From Apodemus sylvaticus (Eukaryota > Chordata > Mammalia > Rodentia > Muridae), in assembly GCF_947179515.1 (NCBI RefSeq), contig NC_067474.1:87525824-87589823 (forward strand): a stretch of 64,000 nucleotides of DNA, in the 5' to 3' direction. This document shows positions 12,889 through 24,385 of this stretch, in pieces. Within the stretch, counting starts at the first letter, position 1. Each line of letters starts with the position of its first letter. The position numbers were made by a program, and so were the translations under genes. The notes under the pieces were generated by a model. That model saw only the letters and a list, made by a program, of their open reading frames with translations. It did no database searches and was not told the origin of the DNA.

Positions 12889-13105
12889 GCTGCTTGAGAG
12901 ATGGTTCATCTGTTAAAAGCACTGGGAACTTTACTCAAAGACTCAGGTTTGATTCATAGCACCCATCTTGTGGTTCACACCTATCTGAAACTCCAGTTCC
13001 TGATGACCTGATTCCTTCTTTTGGCCTCTGTAGGTATCAGACAAACATGGTACACAGATGTATACACAAGCAAAATAATTGTGCACATTTAAGAAAAATA
13101 TTTAT
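12889..13105 (+). mobile_element. B2-family SINE, degenerate
   Basis: The order of boxes fits B2: 'gagagatggttcatc' (tRNA-derived A box), a diverged B box near 'caggtttgattcatagc', 'cctgattccttcttttggcc' and an A-rich tail. Divergence is high, so it is an old copy. Confidence 0.7.
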
Positions 13106-14520
13106 TGTGACAGTTTTGCAGGAACATTCTGCTGAGTAAGACTAGGATTTTGGCTGAGTTGTGGTTCTTGGTTCTCAAGACATCCCCTTCCAATTTGATT
13201 GTTGGTGACAGAAATTAAGTTCTTGTAATTGTAGTGTTCAAGTTGCTTTACTTCTAGTCATCTGCTAGAGATTATTCTTAACAACTTCAAAGTGATTTAA
13301 GTTCCAAAATAGGGTATCTGCAAGGGAGTCATGAGTATGTTTACTTTCCACAACACCACCAAATGCCTTGTAGAACATTGGATAACCTTCATCCTGCTAA
13401 GCTCTGACTCCCTTCTCTGTAACACAAACCAAGATTTAATGAACTTTTATGATTTAATTTTCTGGGCAATCTTGTTCTTAGGTTAACTGATCACATGTTT
13501 TTTATGACTTCAAAATAATTCCTCCTTTATAGTTCCTATGGTGGTATGTGTTTAAATTAACTGTGAGAATGTCTGTATTCCAGAAAAGTAAGAATCTGTG
13601 ACAATAAAATCCTGTCAAGGTCCAATAAAAATCTGGTCACAGGACTGCAGTCCTTTTTAGTAGCATTGCTGTTCCTTTGGCCATTTCTCCATACTCTACA
13701 TCTTAGTGAAGTGTTCTGGAATAAGGCTAAGATAAATGTTTTTTTTAAAAGAGTGACATATTTACACCTGTCACTCAGAATAACGCAGAATGATGTATAA
13801 TGCTCATGATTGCTTACCATACATTCCATGGATTTTGGAAGTGGTGACTTGTACCACTTCTCAATAACTGGTGTTATAGTGGTACCATAGCATCAGTTGG
13901 AACAATGCCTAGTTGGATTCCTACTTGTGCAGAGCATTGCCCTGAAAATACATTTAAGAGCAGCTTATTTATATTGTCAAATCAACTGGCAGTATTCCTG
14001 AGGTTCCTACTTTATATTTAAGTGATAATTAAAAGTAGATCATAAAAAGGAGTAGGGTGCAAAGTAGAGGGGCAGGTGAAGATAAACGTGCTTGAGATGC
14101 TCAGGTTTCAATTGAGGATTATCAGAAATAGCTGTCTTCACAAGGAGTGTCCTCTAGGTGATCTGGGTTGTCCTGCCATCAACATCTGTCAAGGCAACTG
14201 TTTGAGAAAAAAAATAAACCTCAGCATGTCGACACTGTCAGAAGTCTTGAGGGTTTTTCTGTACTTGGTTTCTTTACAGGCTTATATACACTGCCAGCTG
14301 ATCCCAAGACTTCACACAGTTTAACACAATATATAATCAGAACAAAGGATGACAGTGTCACAAAATGCCACATTTATACCCAGAGCAACAATGTTTCAGT
14401 AAGAGAAGTCTTGAAATTTTATTTTAAAACAAACAACATTGAACCATATCATGCCTTACAGACATAATGACTCAAGCTTGGACATTGGAAACCATCTTAA
14501 AAAGGAAAAAAAAAAAAAAA
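13106..14520. other. intergenic, nothing recognised
   Basis: No convincing gene. The ORFs at 13557-13829 and 14076-14467 show no family resemblance. A poly-A run lies at 14506-14520. Confidence 0.5.
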
Positions 14521-14526
14521 GACACA

Positions 14527-14735
14527 GGGACTCAAAAGTTCTTGGCAGGCAGAGACAAGTGGATCCTTCAAATGAGCTCTCCAGACAATCTAGTCTACCC
14601 TGCTAGTTCTAGGCCAATGAGAGACCCTTTGTCCAAAAAGTAAAATAAATTAAAAAATAAATTAGATGATGCCTGCAGAAAGACACCTGACCAAGGTTGT
14701 TCTCTTGCATGTACACAGGCATGTATCGCTCCAAT
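14527..14735 (+). mobile_element. rodent SINE remnant (B1/B4-like)
   Basis: Contains 'ggcaggcagagacaagtggatcc' like the middle of B1-type SINEs, then 'ctaggccaatgagagacc' and a CA/TG-rich end of the type seen in composite rodent SINEs. Family assignment is tentative. Confidence 0.45.
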
Positions 14736-14793
14736 CCACTAAACATTTCCTGTTAAAATGTGTTTCCATTTTGATTATTAAGTTCCCGGAGGG

Positions 14794-15783
14794 GGGAAGA
14801 GCCACCATCAGTGGAACCAAGGCAACAGGGTCCTGGCAGGCCCGGCACCTCCTACCACTGATCATCTCTGGCCAGCCGGGCTGCAAGCAGTGTAGTTACA
14901 GTGCTTTTCACCACACTGAAGCCACATCAGAACTCTGCTTCCCACCAGTCAGTTACGAGAAGCTCTCCACCATCTTGGCTCTCAGATGCCAGAGAGAACC
15001 GACAGCCCAAGGTAGGCAGACTTAGCCTGAGGCCAACATCGCGGGGTCTAAGCCTGACAGGCATTGGCCTGCACCCAAGCTGTTTGGGGGGCCACAGTGT
15101 GCCAACCCAGCCAGGAGGTTGTCAGCCCAGCAGTCTGTCCTGGCACTTAAAGGAAGCACACGACCACCATTTTGGCTACAGGATGCCGGAGAGTTCTAGC
15201 AGGCAAAGCCAGCTAACAGTCATAGCCCAAGACTAACACGCCCAGGGCTGTCCGGTGGGCCATCTGTGTGCCAACTCGGCCAGGAGGTTGTCAGCCCAGC
15301 AGACTGTTCCAGGACTTGCAGAGGGCACACTCAGCGCCATCTTGGCTACCAGACAGAATCAGTTAGCAGTCATAGACCGAGGCAAACATTGCTGGATCTA
15401 AGCCTGTCAGGCTTTTGCCTGGACTCAGGGCCTGAGCAGCTAGGCTAGCCTTGTGTACACCAACCCGGTTGGGTGAGCGGCTCCCCAGCAGATGGATCAG
15501 CACTCAGAAAAGGTCCCCATAGCATACACCATCAGCACTCCCTGAAGGATCAAACAGGCACTAAATGGGCACCACCTGGTTCACAGAGACAATCTGGGTC
15601 AAGGCACACAAGGGCTCCAAGGGCACCCAAGAGGAGGGCAGCATCCAGTGTTGTGAAACCCAGGGGAAAGCCAGCAATCCAGTATTGCGAAAATAGCCTT
15701 ACAGTCTCACAGGAGGCTCAAACACAAGCCAGAGACAAGCAAAAGGCTAACATAGGAGTGCTACCAACAGAAATCTAGGCAAT
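14794..15783 (+). promoter_or_regulatory. L1 5'UTR with degenerate tandem promoter monomers
   Basis: The block 'ccaggaggttgtcagcccag' occurs at 15111 and 15280 (169 bases apart), and a third degenerate unit follows about 190 bases on. Units carry a YY1-type core: ccatcttggc near 14970, ccattttggc near 15167 and gccatcttggc near 15329. In mouse L1s such monomers are internal Pol II promoters and YY1 sets the start site. Activity today is not implied. Confidence 0.7.
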
Positions 15784-16922
15784 ATGGCAGCGTTTGAACC
15801 AAACTCTTCAAGAACAGCAAGTTCTGGATACCCCAACAAACCAGGAAAACAAGATTTGAATTTAAAATCACTGGTCATGATGCTGCTAGAGGAACACAAA
15901 AAGGACATAAATGAATCTCTTAAAGAAATACAGGGGAACTTGAATAAGCTAGAAACCCATATAATGGAAACACAAAAATCACTTAAAGAAATTCAGGAGA
16001 ATAAGGCTCTAGAGATAGAAGATAATAAAGAAGAAACACAAAAAACCTTAAAGAAATGCAGGAGAACTTGAGTCAAAAGGCAGAAGTCATGAAACAGGAA
16101 ACAAAAAAATCTCTTAAAGAATTAAAGGAAAACAAAAACAAACAAAAGAAGGAACTGAGCAAAACCATCCTGGATCTAAAAACAGAAGTAGAAACAACTA
16201 AGAAAGCAGAAAGGGAGACAGCTTTGGAGATAGAAAACCTTGGGAAGAAATTGGGGGCCATAGATTCAAATATCAACAACAGAATACAAGAGATGGAAGA
16301 AAGAATCTCAGATGCCGAAGATACCATAGAAACTATTGACTTAACAGTCCAAGAAAATGCAAAATGCAAAAAGTTTGTGCCCCAGAACATCCAGGAAATC
16401 AAGGACACAATGAGAAGACCAAACCTAAGGATAATAGGTATAGATGAGAGTGAAGATTTACAACTGAAAGGGCCAGCAAATATCTTCAACAAAATTATGG
16501 AAGAAAACTTTCCTAACCTAAAGAGAGAGATGCCCATGAATATACAAGAAGCCTACAGAACTCCAAACAGATTGGACCTGAGCAGAAATATTTCCTGTCA
16601 CATAATAATCAAAACACCAAATGTACTAAACAAAGAAAGAATATTAAAGGCAATAAGAGAAAAGGGCCAAGTAAAATATAAAGGAAGACCTATCAGAATC
16701 ACACCAGACTTCTCACCAGAAACCCTGAAAGCTAGAAGATCCTGGGCAGATTTCATGCAGACTCTAAGAGAACACAAATGTCAGCCAAGACTACTATACC
16801 CAGCAAAACTTTCAATCACCATAGATGGAGAAAGCAAGATATTCCGTGACAAAACCAAATTTACACAATATCTTTCCACAAACCCAGCACTGCAAAGAAT
16901 AATAGGAAGAAAACTCCAATAA
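15784..16922 (+). pseudogene. L1 ORF1 (RNA-binding chaperone), one frameshift
   Basis: ORF1p is the trimeric nucleic-acid chaperone of the L1 RNP. The ATG at 15784 opens MAAFEPNSS. The frame reads through the basic N-terminus and the heptad-rich coiled coil (repeated KSLKEIQEN-like units) to a stop at 16071. The adjacent frame, open from 16056, carries the rest of the coiled coil, the RRM domain (RPNLRIIGIDESED near its start) and the basic C-terminal domain ending NPALQRIIGRKLQ at 16922. One indel, probably in the A-rich run just before 16056, accounts for the break. Combined length, about 379 codons, is normal for rodent ORF1. Confidence 0.93.
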
Positions 16923-17019
16923 AAGGAGGAAAACTATACCCTGGAAAAAGCAAGATAGTAACCTTCTTTCATCAAACCCAAAAGAAGATACCCACTCAAA
17001 TATAAAAATAACATCAAAA

Positions 17020-19340
17020 ACGGCAGGAAGTAATAATCACTATTCCTTAATATCTCTTTACATCAATGGACTCAATTCCCGAATAAAAAGATATAGACTA
17101 ACAGATTGGATAAGGAAACAGGACCCTATATTTTGCTGCATACAGGAAACACACCTCAGTGTTAAAGATAAACACTACCTTAGAGTAAAAGGCTGGAAGA
17201 CAATTTTACAAGCCAATTGTCTCAGGAAATGAGCCAGAGTAGGCATTCTAATATCAGTTAAAATTGACTTTCAACCTAAAGTCCTCAAAAGAGACTTTTG
17301 AGGAAGAACACTTCTTACTGGTCAAAGGAAAAATCCACCAAGAAGAACTTTCAATTCTGAACATCTATGTGCCAAATGCAAGGGCAACCTCATTCGTAAA
17401 AGAAACTTTACTAAAGGCCCATACCTAAACATCGTTAAAGCAATATACAGCAAACCGGCAGCCAGCATCAAACTAAACGGAGAGAAACTTGAAGCAATCC
17501 CACTAAAATCAAGGACTAGACCAGGCTGCCCCCTCTCTCCTTATCTTTTCAATATTGTACTTGAGGTACTAGGTCAGGCAATTAGACAACATAAGGATAT
17601 CAAAGGGATACAAATTGGAACCGAAGAAGTCAAACTATCACTATTTGCAGATGACATGTCTACCTAAGTGAACCAAAAACTCCACTAGAGAACCCCTACA
17701 GCTGATAAACAACTTCAGCAAAGTGGCAGGTTATAAAATCAACTCGAGCAAATCAGTAGCCTTCTTATACTCAAAGGATAAGCAGGCTGAGAAAGAAATT
17801 AGGGAAATAACACCCTTCACAATAGCCACAAAGAGTATAAAGTACCTTGGTGTGACTCTGACCAAACCAGTAAAAGATCTGTATGACAAGAAGTTCAAGA
17901 CTCTGAAGAAGGAAATGGAAGAAGACCTCAAAAAATGGAAAAAATCTCCCATGCTCATGGTTTAGAAGGATTAATATAGTTAAAATGGCCATTTTGCCAA
18001 AAGCAATATACAGATTCAACGCAATACCCATCAAAATCCAAACTCAGTTCTTCATAGAGTTAGAAAGAGCAATTCTCAAATTCATCTGGAATAACAAAAA
18101 ACCCAGGATAGTTAAAACTATTCTCAACAACAAAAGAAATTCTGGGGGAATCAATATCCCTGACCTCAAGCAATACTACAGAGCAATAGTGTTAAAAACT
18201 GCATGGTATTTGTACAGTGAAAGGTAGGTGGATCAATGGAGTAGGGTTGAAGATTCAGAAATGAACCCACACACCTATGACCACTTGATCCTCGACAAAG
18301 GAGCTGAAAACAACCCGTGCAAATGGTGCTGGTTCAACTGGAGGTCAGCATGCAGAAGAATGAAAATTGATCCATCCTTGTCTCCTTGTACTAAGCTCAA
18401 CTCCAAATGGATCAAGGACCTCCACATAAAGCCAGACCCTCTGAAGCTAATGGAAAAGGAACTGGGGAAGACCCTTGAGGACATCGGTACAGGCGGAAAG
18501 TTCCTGAACAGAACACCAATAGCATATGCTCTAAGATCAAGAATAGACAAATGGGACCTCATAAATTACAAAGTTTCTGTAAGGCAGAGGACACCATCAA
18601 AAGGACAAATAGGCAACCAACAAATTGGAAAAAGATCTTCACCAACCTTACATCAGATAGAGGGCTAATATCTAATATATACAAAGAACTCAAGAAGTTA
18701 GATCTCAGAAAATAAAATAACCCTATTAAAAATGGGGTACAGAGCTAAACAAAGAATTTTCACCCAAAGAACTTCAAATGGCTGAGAAGCATCTTAAAAA
18801 ATGCTCAACTTCATTAGTCATTAGGGAAATGCAAATCAAAATAACCCTGAGATTTCACCTTACACCAGTCAGAAGGGCTAAGATTAAAACTCAGGAGACA
18901 GCAGGTGTTGGCGAGGATGTGGAGAAAGACCAACACTCCTCCACTGCTGGTGGGGTTGAAAATTGGTACAACCACTCTGAAAATCAGTCTAGCGGTTCCT
19001 CAGAAAACTGGGCACATCACTTCCGGAGGATCCTGCTATACCACTCCTGGGCATATACCCAGAGGATTCCCCAGCATGTAATAAGGATACGTGCTCCACT
19101 ATGTTCATAGCAGCCCTATTTATAATAGCCAGAAGCTGGAAAGAACCCAGGTATCCCTCAACAGAAGAATGGATGCAAAAAATGTGGTATATATACACAA
19201 TGGAGTATTCAGCCATTAGAAACAATAAATTCATGAAATTCTTAGACAAATGGATGGAGCTGGAGAACATCATCCTAAGTCAGATAGCCCAGTCTCAAAA
19301 GATTAATCATGGTATGCAGTCACTAATAAGTGGATATTAG
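17020..19340 (+). pseudogene. L1 ORF2 remnant, endonuclease-to-RT deletion
   Basis: The first part encodes the N-terminal AP-like endonuclease, with an intact-looking QETH motif near 17140 but in-frame stops after about 17230. At about 17421 the sequence jumps to the reverse transcriptase at the block GPYLNIVKAIYSK, so roughly 500 codons are lost. The junction shares a few bases (aag) with both sides. The catalytic FADD motif is encoded at about 17645, followed by a 4-base deletion and frameshift. The C-terminal domain continues to LISGY and a stop at 19340, in several frames. Confidence 0.88.
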
Positions 19341-19556
19341 CCTAGAAATTGGAATACCCAAAACATAATCCACACATCAAATGATGTACAAGAAAACACA
19401 TGAGTGGCCTGTTTCTGGAAAGACTCCTTGTAGCAGTATAGGGCAAAACCAGAACAGGGCAGTGGGAAGGAGTGGAACTTTCGGGGAGTGGGGAGAGCAG
19501 AAATCATTTGAAATGTAAATAAAAATATATCGAATAAAAAAAATGTTCCAGGAGGG

Positions 19557-20222
19557 AGTATATTTCAAATTGATTTTTGTATTTCCCCTTTCCCCTTATT
19601 AAGGTAATTATGATTTTTTTCTAAAATCTAATTTTTATGTTGAAAAGGGATTCAAAATACCACTAACCAAAATTATGCTTCAGTTCTCAAACTACTAAAT
19701 AATACTGGATTCATTATTGAACGTGTTTTGCTTAAGGAGTATTATCCAAAGGGGCTTGAAGAACAGAGAAACCAAAGAAACAGAGGAAAGGGGAGTAGGC
19801 AGAGAGGAAAAGAAGGAATGGCAACAGTTAGAGAGCTGAAGAGTAAGGAAAACTACAGGGTTTCTGTCTTCTTAAAATATTTTTGTAAATATCATAGACT
19901 TTAATTCCAACAAACTGAAATTGCTGGATTAGTACTACAAGTTTGGAAGCATTTTTTTAAAAATGTTTAGGAACTCCTAAAATACAAGTTTGGACACCTT
20001 TCTTTCTATCTTTTTTTTTTTCTTATTTTGAGAGACTTCATAAGGACAATGGTTTGTTCATAGCCCTAAATTGCTCCGAGTGGAAAGAATCAGATACAGG
20101 TGTTGAAGAGTAAAACTCACTGATAAAACCTTATTCATATATACAAACTTCCAAGGCAGTAAAGTGTCTAAATGTGCAGTGACCCACACTATCTCCTTTT
20201 ATTCTCTTCATTATACTTTGCA

Positions 20223-20230
<8 letters not shown>
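19557..20230. other. intergenic, nothing recognised
   Basis: AT-rich flank of the L1 with short homopolymer runs (T-rich near 20010-20030) and no gene-like structure. Confidence 0.5.
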
Positions 20231-20268
<38 letters not shown>

Positions 20269-20314
20269 GCACGCACGCACGCACGCGCGCGCGCGCACAC
20301 ACACACACACACAC
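20231..20314 (+). repeat. (CA)n-(CACG)n-(CG)n-(CA)n compound microsatellite
   Basis: A symmetric alternating purine-pyrimidine tract: CA repeats, then GCAC units, a GC-only core near 20285-20296, then CA again. Alternating CG/CA DNA is the classic Z-DNA former. The Cys/Val- and His/Thr-rich frames over it are artefacts. Confidence 0.97.
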
Positions 20315-21466
20315 ATGCACACAAGTCAGTGTCCATGTTGCTCTGTTGTTTCAGATCCCCTTGAAGATAAGAGTTTTAGGTGATTGTGACACTTGAAATG
20401 AGTGCTAGGAACCTAATTCTGATCTTCTGCATGTCTGTGTGATATTTGGTGATTCTCATAACTCAACCCTACAGTTTGAGATAGAATCTGTTCATCAGAT
20501 TGGCCACAAAGATACCCTGGGATAGTTTTGAATCTCTGAGACACAGTTGTACCATTCCGGTTATGTAGTACTGGTGATAGTACCCAAGGCTCCATGCATG
20601 GCAGGGACTCCCTTCACTTTTTTGATGATCTGAACTTCATCCCCAACAACAGATGGGAGCAGGGGCACAGACCCACAGTCCAACAGTAGGCAGATCTCAG
20701 TAAATCCCATAGGAGAAAGGAAGGAAGGATTGTAGGAACCAGAGGGATAAAGCACACCAGAGAATCAACTAAGCATACCTTATAAAGTTCAGAGATTAAA
20801 GTAACAATCATGTAGATTGTGCAGGTCTGAACTAGGTTCTCTGCACATGTTACAGTGTTATAGCTTAGGGTTCTTGTGGAATCCTAAAAGTGGGAGTAGA
20901 GCATGTCTCTCACTCTTTTGTTCCCTTTCCTTCTACTGGGTTGCCTAGTGCCTAATCATACTGTAACTTGCTATGTCATGTCCAGTTGATATCCTGGAGA
21001 GGTCTGCTCTTTTCTGAAGGGAAATGAAGGAGGAGTGTATTGGCAGTGCAGAGAAGGGAGGGCTGAAAAGAGTGGAGGGAGGGGAAACATTGTAATGTTT
21101 GTATCTTTTCACGTAATGTATGAGAAGAATAAACCAAAAAATCCTACGTACAAGAAAAAATGTTAAAGTTTTCATTATTACATTTGTTATGGTGAGTTTT
21201 CATCTCAGTATCATGAGTATTGTTTGAGGCAGCTTGAGTCTGAAAGGTGTGTAGATTCCTCTTCCACTCGGTCATTGCACATCTCTTCCTACCCCATCCC
21301 ACCCTACTCCCTGACCTGTTTATTCTGAAACACAATATTGAAATTATTACAATAACCCAAGAATCTTTAACTGTCAAGCGAAAGAAGAGTCACACTACTT
21401 GTACTTTAATGATAAGCAATACCCAATCTTTTTTCTTTTAAAGGTTATATTTTTATTAACACTTTG
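20315..21466. other. intergenic, nothing recognised
   Basis: No exon or repeat that I can name. The ORFs at 20413-20811 and 20945-21377 are short, overlap one another and lack family resemblance. Confidence 0.5.
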
Positions 21467-21717
21467 ATTTTTTTATTCGATATATTTTTTATTTACATTT
21501 CAAATGATTTCCCCTTTTCTTGCCCCCCCCCACTCCCTGAAAGTCCCGTAAGCCCCCTTCCCTCCCCCTGTTCTCCCATCCACCCCTCCCCACTTCCCTG
21601 TTCTGGTTTTGCCCTATACTGCTACACTGAGTCTTTCCAGAACCAGGGGCCACTCCTCCGTTCTTCTTGTACCTCATTTGATGTGTGGATTAGGTTTTGG
21701 GTATTCCAATTTTCTAC
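21467..21717 (-). mobile_element. L1 3'UTR only, heavily 5' truncated
   Basis: On the minus strand this is the terminal 250 bases of an L1 3'UTR, ending in 'catttgaaatgtaaat' and an A/T tail. It is G-rich on the minus strand (C-rich runs near 21524-21580 on the plus). Similarity stops at about 21717, before ORF2. Confidence 0.9.
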
Positions 21718-22001
21718 CCAATATTAATGAAGAAAGCATGTAGAAGACCAGGTTAGCCAGAAGAATAGATCAACTCACCAAAAAATTGTAAATGCAATGG
21801 AAAAGTTCTTGACGGGAATGAAAAGTGTTATTCCTTCAAACTTAACAAAGTAAAACAGCTTTCGTGCTGATATGAAAAATGTTTTAGCATCCAGATAGAT
21901 GATTAAGCCAGCCAGATTTCTCCAAGACAAAACCTAAGCTAGAGCAAGAAGGTCTTTCCCCTCTCTTTAATTCAACGAACCCTGATGGATAAGGAAACTC
22001 C

Positions 22002-22487
22002 GCCCTATTTGTAGTAGCCAGAAGCTGGAAAGAACCTAGGTGTCCTTCAACGGAGGAATGGATACAAAAAATGTGGTACATTTACACAATGGAGTACTAT
22101 TCAGCCATTAGAAACAATGAATTCATGAAATTCTTAGACAAATGGATGGAGCTGGAGAACATCATACTAAGTGAGGTAACCCAGTCTCAAAAGATCAATC
22201 ATGGTATGCACTCACTGATAAGTGGATATTAGCCTAGAAACTTTGAATACTCAGGACATAATCCACAAATTAAATGATGTCCAAAAAGAATGGAGGAGTG
22301 GCCCCTGGTTCTGGAAAGACTCAGAGCAAGTGTATAGGGGAATTCCAGAACAGGGAAGTGGGAAGGGGTGGATGGAAGAACAGGGGGATGGAAGAGGGCT
22401 TATGGGACTTGCAGGGAGTGGGGACCCAGAAAAGGGGAAATCATTTGAAATGTAAATAAAAAATATATCAATATATAAAAAAAATTG
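22002..22487 (+). mobile_element. L1 3' end, 5' truncated
   Basis: Begins inside the ORF2 C-terminus (ARSWKEPRCPS-like block, then WYIYTMEYYSAIRNNEFMKF in frame pieces), passes the LISGY stop at about 22231, and runs through a 3'UTR to 'gaaatgtaaataaaa' and an A-rich tail. It faces the minus-strand L1 3'UTR 285 bases away. Confidence 0.9.
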
Positions 22488-23740
22488 AACTTAGGAGAAC
22501 ACAGTTTATTGAAATTCATAACCATAAGATAAAAATGCAAAGTGAGGTAGCAAGTGCTGGTAAAGAAGCTAAAGCAGGTTCCTTAGATCTAACTAGGGTG
22601 ATTGATAACAGGAGCTGCACTAAACAATGCATTCAAGACATACCCTTATATTGAAAGAGGCTATCAGGTATATTCATAGCTGAGGAGAGAGCAATGCCCA
22701 CTTTCATTCAATTTATATGTTTATATTAAAAAATGATGCTCTCTTATATGTTCATAGCTCCAGCAGGGACAATGTCCACCTTCAAGGCGTGAGAGCTTGA
22801 AAGCGCAAGCTGAGTCTCTTAGGAGACTCTTAGGAGTTGATGATGCTGGCAATGTTAGAGTGAAGGCAACACTCAATTTATGAACACTTTAAGAACTTTA
22901 AGAATGGTGCTACACCTACTCCTATAAACACAACACACCTGGATAATAGCACATCTGTCTGTATCACAGCTTATTACATATTTTAAGTTCACTGTTGAGG
23001 TCTACTGACAGGAATTCATAAACAGGAACAAAACCGGATCCCCTTCAGTGACAACACATGAGCTAACCCATGAACTCTGATAGATGTATAATTTTAAACT
23101 TTCAAATCTTATTTAAGAGATGCATTTCATACAGCTATAGATGCCACGGGAATTCCTCTGATGGATCTCAGCAAAGTACCCTGAAAACAATTCACAATTT
23201 CTAAACACCATTAAGAATTGTGCGACTTATGGAAGGAGACCAAACTATAAACATTAATATGAGTGTAGAAGAAATTTTGTATTCCGTCTTAGTGTCTTTT
23301 CAGATTCCAAAGCAATAGTAAATGAAGATATGTTGAAAACAGCAAATAATATTCAAAGGAGAACCTGTGAACATGACTCAATTAATCTCAGGATAAAACT
23401 TTTAATGGATGAAAAGTCTCTATGACTAACCAAAGACAGGGATTCCTCAAGATGGAAACCATTGGTAAAGACATGAACTTGGTTGAAATGCCAATAAGTG
23501 ATTAAGACTCTTACAAACTTAGTTGATGAAACAGCTGTAGGGTCTGTGAGAATAATTTTCCAATCTTGAAGTTCTCTTCTGGGTACAATGGAATCAAGTA
23601 GCATTAGAGCAGAGAAAAATTTAATGGAAAGGACGGTAAACTTCATTTCAATTAGATAAACTGCTATAGTCACCCAGCTTTCAGTAACAACCACTCTAGG
23701 CAGTTAGCAATCAGCACTAGGGCTGAAGACCCTTCTCAGG
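22488..23740. other. intergenic, nothing recognised
   Basis: AT-rich sequence. The 113-codon minus-strand frame at 23353-23694 resembles no family that I know and has no splice context. Confidence 0.45.
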
Positions 23741-23744
23741 AAAA

Positions 23745-23795
<51 letters not shown>

Positions 23796-23796
23796 A
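23741..23796 (+). repeat. (AAAT)n microsatellite
   Basis: Fourteen near-perfect tetranucleotide units, on the edge of a URR1-like repeat. Confidence 0.97.
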
Positions 23797-23894
23797 AGCC
23801 CCAAACACATGATGTGTTAAAGGCTGAGATGAATTTTGATTAGCAACATTGCAGACTAAAGTACTTTTGCTATTTCCAAATATACTGCTTATCT

Positions 23895-24385
23895 CAATTA
23901 TGGTTTGTACTGCTGTGATAAAACATCATGACCACAAGTAGCTTGGGGAGAGAAGGGTTTATTTATTTATTTTTATTTGTTTGTTTGTTTTCGAGACAGA
24001 GTTTCTCTGTATAGCCCTGGCTGTCCTGTAACTCACTCTGTAGACCAGGCTCTCCTCAAACTCAGAAATCCACCTGCCTCTGCCTCCCAAGTGCTGGGAT
24101 TAAAGGCGTGTGCTACCACTACCTGGTGAGAGAAGTGTTTATTTGGTTTACAGGTTACTGTCAATTATCAGGGAAGTCAAGGTAGGAACTCAGGGAAGGA
24201 ACTGAAACCTTAACCTTGGAGAGTGCTGCTTACTGGGTTGCTTCCTTCTGCTTGCTCAGCCTGCTTTTTAATACTGTCCAGGACTACTAGTGAGGGGAGG
24301 TACTATCCACAGTGGGGTGGGCCTTCCCACATAATCATTAATCAAAAAAGATGTCCCAGATTTGCCCATAGGCAATCCAAAAGGG
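23895..24385 (+). mobile_element. URR1-like rodent interspersed repeat, split by a B1
   Basis: The left part has the 'tactgctgtgataaaacatc' and 'atgaccacaagtagcttgg' boxes; the right part has 'actgggttgcttccttctgc' and the 'gtggggtgggccttcccac' block. These occur in this order in an abundant rodent repeat that I believe is URR1 (non-autonomous DNA transposon). The name is from memory. A B1 separates the two parts. Confidence 0.6.
23965..24127 (-). mobile_element. B1 SINE with target-site duplication
   Basis: A complete B1 in reverse orientation, from its T-rich tail complement through 'gtttctctgtatagccctgg' to the 'ctgggattaaaggcgtgtg' box. It is flanked by gagagaagggtttattt (23948-23964) and gagagaagtgtttattt (24128-24144), a 17-bp duplication with one mismatch. 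Confidence 0.95.

Larger units (their letters stand above)
14794..19544 (+). mobile_element. L1 (LINE-1) with promoter, internally deleted
   Basis: A plus-strand L1 with every region represented: monomeric 5'UTR (14794-15783), ORF1 (15784-16922), ORF2 remnant (about 17020-19340) and a short 3'UTR ending in 'gaaatgtaaataaaa'. It is flanked by a 12-bp direct repeat with one mismatch, gttcccggaggg at 14782-14793 and gttccaggaggg at 19545-19556, which I read as the target-site duplication. About 1.5 kb of ORF2 between endonuclease and reverse transcriptase is missing, explaining the 4.75-kb length. Transposition-incompetent. Confidence 0.92.

Noticed and set aside
20131..20396. Cys/Val-rich and His/Thr-rich small proteins
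   Set aside because: Translations of the CA/CG microsatellite.
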